This document shows positions 37,751-41,313 of a DNA stretch of 41,313 nt, piece after piece. This DNA comes from Liquorilactobacillus capillatus DSM 19910. Lineage in GTDB: Bacteria; Bacillota; Bacilli; Lactobacillales; Lactobacillaceae. The stretch covers positions 76,717 to 118,029 of the forward strand of contig NZ_AZEF01000042.1 of the NCBI RefSeq assembly GCF_001434915.1, given 5' to 3'. Made by a program: the position numbers and the translations under genes. Numbering within the stretch: the stretch's first letter is position 1; every line of letters starts with the position of its first letter. The notes beneath the pieces are model-generated. The model was not told the origin of the DNA. It worked only from the letters and a program-made list of their open reading frames with translations, and made no database searches.

Positions 37751-40174
37751 ATGCGTTACAATCAATTTGCACATCTCAAAATGTCTTTAAGTACCAAAAT
37801 CAAAGAACTGAAAGAAATACATTACCTTGATCATAATTCAGCCTCAGTTACAGACCCTACCGTTCTATGGCTATATTTGATCAAAAAGGCCTTCCCACAA
37901 GCTCATTCAACAGCTGTCCAACAGCAAAAAATAGCTGGCTTCTTGGCAGATACTCAGACATCGCTCCCCGCTTATGCAGCTAAAAGGACTGTTAACGAAC
38001 AAGTCTTCTATAACGTAGCCTTGCAATTACTGGGCTTTGAACCCGGAAAAGACTTTAGTCTTGCGGATCCTTTCAAAACTATGCGTAAAAGTAATTTACC
38101 TTATCAAAAACAGGTCTTATCAAGAGATGATGTCTTAAGTGCTTGGTATGACTTACTCTGCACTTACACGGTAAATGGGCAAACTCTATTAGATGCTTTA
38201 GCCGCACAAGGTTACTTCAAGCCTTTTTGGGGAACGATCTCTAACCCTATCTTCTTTAACGGTAAAGCCCAACCCGTCTTTGATACTCACAAATTAATTC
38301 GTGAAGTCGTCTATGTCGAAGCTGACTTAGATACCGATCATGATGGTCAACGTGATTTGCTAAAAACAGAAATCATTCGCCCCGCTGAAACAGCCGCCGG
38401 TCTAAAAGTCCCAGCAGTTTTTACAGCCAGTCCCTACAATCAGGGAACAAATGATGACGATGGCAAGAAAATGATGCATTGCATGAACGTTCCATTAGAA
38501 CACAAAGAACCCACTGATATGACTTATACAGACATCGAATACCATTCAAATAATGAACAAACGATTCCTGCCCCACGTAAGGTTAACCACCATACACAGA
38601 CAGCAGAGGAGTCATTTGGAAGAGAGTTCTCATATACACTGAATGACTATTTATTGGCACGGGGGTTTGCTGCAGTATATTCTGCTGGGATCGGGACCTT
38701 AGAATCAGATGGTCTTAAAACGTGCGGTTCACCTGCTGAAACAGCCGCTGCCGTTGCCGTGATCGAATGGTTAAATGGTCAACGTATCGCTTTTACAAAT
38801 AAGACTGAGCAAGTGGCGATCACGGCTTGGTGGTGCAACAACAAAATTGCAATGACTGGTAAATCATATCTAGGGACTTTGGCAACCGCTGCCGCAACCA
38901 CCGGTGTTACCGGTTTAAAAACGATTATTTCAGAAGCAGCTATTTCCAGCTGGTATGATTACTATCGTGATGGCGGATTAGTTGTTGCTCCCGGTGGCTT
39001 TCCCGGTGAAGATGCTGATGTTTTAGCAATGGAATGTTTTAGCCGTAAAAAACAACCAGCTGATTATCTAAAAGTCAAGGAACGCTTTGCTCAGCAACTA
39101 GCTGACATCACTGCTGGTCAAGACCGTGCGAGCGGTAACTATAATTCTTTTTGGGATGCACGCAACTATTTAAAAAATGCTGCCCACATAAAGGCTGATA
39201 TTATCATGGTTCATGGTCTGAATGACTGGAATGTAAAATTACGAAATGTCTATAATCTATGGCAATCATTGGCGCAGATACCTGTAACACGTAAACTTAT
39301 TCTTCACCAAGGTCAGCATATCTATATCAATAATATGCGCTCACTTGACTTCAACGACATGATGAATCTCTGGCTTTCCTTCAAACTTTATGCAGTCGAT
39401 AATCATGCTGCTGAAGTTTTACCTGACGTTCTCGTGCAAGATAATACTGCCCCAGAAACGTGGAATACTTTTACCGACTGGATCGATCCAAAATATACGG
39501 TTGAAAAACTTCGTTTGCGTCCACATGAATTAGTCTCAGCCAAACTTGCCCCGGCAGCAGGTGCAGCTAATTTCCAAGATAAATTAACCACTACTGATTT
39601 CGAATATTACCAAAAACATTTAGCGGATTGGACAAAGGACTTACTGATGCCAGAACATTCGCCGCTCAAACATAATCGCCTACTCTTCAGAACAGCAGCA
39701 ATGACGCAAGATACCTTGATACAAGGCGAACCAACAGTAAGCATGAGCGTTGCCACCAATAAGGATCATGGTATGCTGAGTTTTATGCTTGTTGATTATG
39801 GAAACGCCAAGAGATTAGGTACTAGTCCCACAATATTGGGACGAAAAAGTCTTGCTTGCGGTTTCCAATGGCGTGAAGACGATCTAGTCGAATTTACATT
39901 AGCTCCTCAGACTCCTTGGAAAATAATTTCTAAGGGTCATATCAATCTTCAAAATAGGCTTTCTAACTGGCAAAATGATGTCTTACAGCCGAACTGTTTC
40001 TACACTGTTAAAACCAAGTTGCAGCCGACCTTTTACCACTTACCACAAGGTCATCACTTGGGACTCGTAATTTATGCAACTGATATGGGAATGACTGTCC
40101 GTGGAAATGAAGATTTGGCTTACTCCATCAGTCTTGGCGCTAGTTATCTAAAACTAAATTTTGCTGAACTGTAG
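37751..40174 (+). CDS. pepX: Xaa-Pro dipeptidyl-peptidase PepX
   Basis: This 807-residue serine peptidase of family S15 removes N-terminal Xaa-Pro dipeptides from peptides, important for using casein-like proline-rich peptides. The N-terminal alpha-helical domain (1 to about 140) is followed by the alpha/beta-hydrolase core and a C-terminal jelly-roll domain. The catalytic triad is readable: Ser372 in GKSYLGTLA, Asp492 in HGLNDWNVK and His523 in HQGQHIY. There is no signal peptide, as expected for a cytosolic enzyme. GGAGG lies 10 nt before ATG 37751. The length fits lactobacillus PepX. It works downstream of the Opp importer. Confidence 0.97.
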   Translation: MRYNQFAHLKMSLSTKIKELKEIHYLDHNSASVTDPTVLWLYLIKKAFPQAHSTAVQQQKIAGFLADTQTSLPAYAAKRTVNEQVFYNVALQLLGFEPGKDFSLADPFKTMRKSNLPYQKQVLSRDDVLSAWYDLLCTYTVNGQTLLDALAAQGYFKPFWGTISNPIFFNGKAQPVFDTHKLIREVVYVEADLDTDHDGQRDLLKTEIIRPAETAAGLKVPAVFTASPYNQGTNDDDGKKMMHCMNVPLEHKEPTDMTYTDIEYHSNNEQTIPAPRKVNHHTQTAEESFGREFSYTLNDYLLARGFAAVYSAGIGTLESDGLKTCGSPAETAAAVAVIEWLNGQRIAFTNKTEQVAITAWWCNNKIAMTGKSYLGTLATAAATTGVTGLKTIISEAAISSWYDYYRDGGLVVAPGGFPGEDADVLAMECFSRKKQPADYLKVKERFAQQLADITAGQDRASGNYNSFWDARNYLKNAAHIKADIIMVHGLNDWNVKLRNVYNLWQSLAQIPVTRKLILHQGQHIYINNMRSLDFNDMMNLWLSFKLYAVDNHAAEVLPDVLVQDNTAPETWNTFTDWIDPKYTVEKLRLRPHELVSAKLAPAAGAANFQDKLTTTDFEYYQKHLADWTKDLLMPEHSPLKHNRLLFRTAAMTQDTLIQGEPTVSMSVATNKDHGMLSFMLVDYGNAKRLGTSPTILGRKSLACGFQWREDDLVEFTLAPQTPWKIISKGHINLQNRLSNWQNDVLQPNCFYTVKTKLQPTFYHLPQGHHLGLVIYATDMGMTVRGNEDLAYSISLGASYLKLNFAEL

Positions 40175-40264
40175 TAATTTTATTATTCTTTACTATATTT
40201 ATTCCGTTTAATGCACTTAAAGTGCTATTATAAAATTATCTTTAAAGAAACTAGGTGTTTAATT

Positions 40265-41170
40265 ATGAAGCAAGGTACAACCATTCTCACTTTAGATAAT
40301 GGCTATCATTTATGGACACATACAGAGGGACAAGGCGATATCCAACTACTTTGTCTGCATGGTGGTCCTGGAGGAAATCATGAATACTACGAGAATTTTG
40401 CAGAAAAACTTGCAGATCTCGGTGTCCAAGTCTCAATGTATGATCAACTAGGCTCTTGGTATTCAGACCAGCCTGATTTTACGAAACAAGAAAATATCGA
40501 CAAGTTTTTAAATATGGATTATTTTATTGACGAAGTTGAAGAAGTACGCCAGAAACTCGGCCTAGACAACTTCTACCTTATCGGTCAGTCATGGGGCGGA
40601 ATCTTAACACAGGAATATGCACTTAAGTATCCTGATCATCTTAAAGGAATCATCATCTCCAGCATGACAGATAATATTGAAGAATATGTTGCTAATGTTA
40701 ATGCTATTCGCGAAAAAGAATTTTCAGCTGACGATCTTGCCTTTATGAAAGATTGTGAAGCCAAGAATGATTATGCCAATGAACGTTATCAAAAACTGAT
40801 CGATACATTGAACCGTGGATACGTTGATCGGAAACAGCCGCCAGCAATTTCGCATCTGATCGATACTATGGCTACTCCTGTTTACAACTATTTCCAAGGC
40901 GATAACGAATTTGTTGTTACTGGTAAAATGCAGGGGTGGGATCGTCGTGAAGACATCCATAAAATTAATATGCCAACATTGATCACTTATGGTGAACACG
41001 AAACTATGCCACTTGCAACAGCTAAAAGAATGGCCCAAGTAATTCCACATGCTCGCTTGGCAACAACTCCTAACGGTGGACACCATCACATGATTGATAA
41101 TGCTCCTGTTTATTTTGCTCATTTGAAACAGTTTTTACAGGATGTTGAAAACCAAACTTTTACCGACTAA
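40265..41170 (+). CDS. pepI: S33 prolyl aminopeptidase / prolinase-like peptidase
   Basis: This 301-residue alpha/beta-hydrolase releases N-terminal proline or splits Pro-Xaa peptides. The oxyanion motif HGGPGG is at 32-37 and the nucleophile Ser109 in GQSWGG. The catalytic His is in the NGGHHHMIDNA block near 272-275. Where proline iminopeptidases usually have the catalytic Asp (G-x-x-D), this protein reads GEHETMP, so the acid would be Glu246 or lies elsewhere; I recall the same form in lactobacillus PepR-type prolinases, so the name pepI versus pepR is open. A frame from 40211 exists, but ATG 40265 has AGGTG 7 nt upstream. It lies 90 bp after pepX and probably shares its transcript. Confidence 0.88.
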   Translation: MKQGTTILTLDNGYHLWTHTEGQGDIQLLCLHGGPGGNHEYYENFAEKLADLGVQVSMYDQLGSWYSDQPDFTKQENIDKFLNMDYFIDEVEEVRQKLGLDNFYLIGQSWGGILTQEYALKYPDHLKGIIISSMTDNIEEYVANVNAIREKEFSADDLAFMKDCEAKNDYANERYQKLIDTLNRGYVDRKQPPAISHLIDTMATPVYNYFQGDNEFVVTGKMQGWDRREDIHKINMPTLITYGEHETMPLATAKRMAQVIPHARLATTPNGGHHHMIDNAPVYFAHLKQFLQDVENQTFTD

Positions 41171-41271
41171 GAACAGCAATACGTATAACTAAATAAAAAT
41201 ATCAGTTACACTTTAGTAGTAACTAACAAGCTTCAAAAGAGTACCTGGCTAAAAAATATGGGTCTAAACTT

Positions 41272-41309
41272 TCTGGTATTGATGGAAATCATCAATGCCA
41301 GATTTTTTT
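41272..41309 (+). terminator. Terminator downstream of the pepX-aminopeptidase pair
   Basis: A 13-bp stem with one G-U pair (TCTGGTATTGATG, 41272-41284, with CATCAATGCCAGA, 41290-41302), a 5-nt loop and a run of seven T (41303-41309). Confidence 0.9.
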
Positions 41310-41313
41310 GTAA

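Overview
The window is a chromosomal stretch of a low-GC Gram-positive bacterium, most likely a member of the Lactobacillaceae. The evidence is a peptide and amino-acid scavenging gene set typical of lactobacilli (OppABCDF, PepX, a prolyl aminopeptidase, two APC permeases, a polar amino-acid ABC transporter), strong AGGAGG-type ribosome binding sites with several TTG starts, a CoaA-type pantothenate kinase and an ISL3-family IS remnant. I cannot name the genus from sequence alone.

Region 1 (1-11.6 kb) is a complete type I-E CRISPR-Cas locus, all read on the minus strand: cas3-cse1-cse2-cas7e-cas5e-cas6e-cas1-cas2, then the array. The cas genes overlap or nearly touch, so they form one operon. 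Cas2 carries a C-terminal DnaQ-like (DEDDh) exonuclease domain. The array has 35 identical 28-bp repeats (34-2136) and runs off the left edge, because bases 1-33 are exactly one spacer long. Only 29 bp separate cas2 from the array. In all 35 visible spacers the base next to the handle-encoding end of the repeat is a pyrimidine on the crRNA strand, which looks like a base inherited from the PAM.

Region 2 (11.6-12.5 kb) separates the CRISPR locus from housekeeping genes. It holds a multiply frameshifted ISL3-family transposase remnant with its right terminal repeat.

Region 3 (12.5-20.5 kb) holds separately promoted genes: guaA, coaA, helD (all minus), a DedA membrane protein and a phosphoglycerate-mutase-like phosphatase (plus), and a family 4 glycosyltransferase (minus). 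The glycosyltransferase has a probable promoter about 300 bp upstream that overlaps a near-consensus cre site.

Region 4 (20.9-33 kb) is transport: the oppABCDF operon (minus), hflX with an APC permease (plus), a long imperfect inverted-repeat element, a strong bidirectional terminator, and a glnQHMP-type ABC operon (minus).

Region 5 (33-41.3 kb) holds tandem hairpins and a perfect 25-bp palindrome upstream of glnQ, a two-gene unit (a two-TM protein of unknown function and a Ser/Thr-rich membrane-anchored protein), a Fur/Zur-type regulator with an AT-rich operator at its own promoter, a guanylate-kinase-like protein, a cationic amino-acid permease, pepX and a prolyl aminopeptidase. Opp, PepX, the aminopeptidase and the permeases together fit a peptide-dependent lifestyle.
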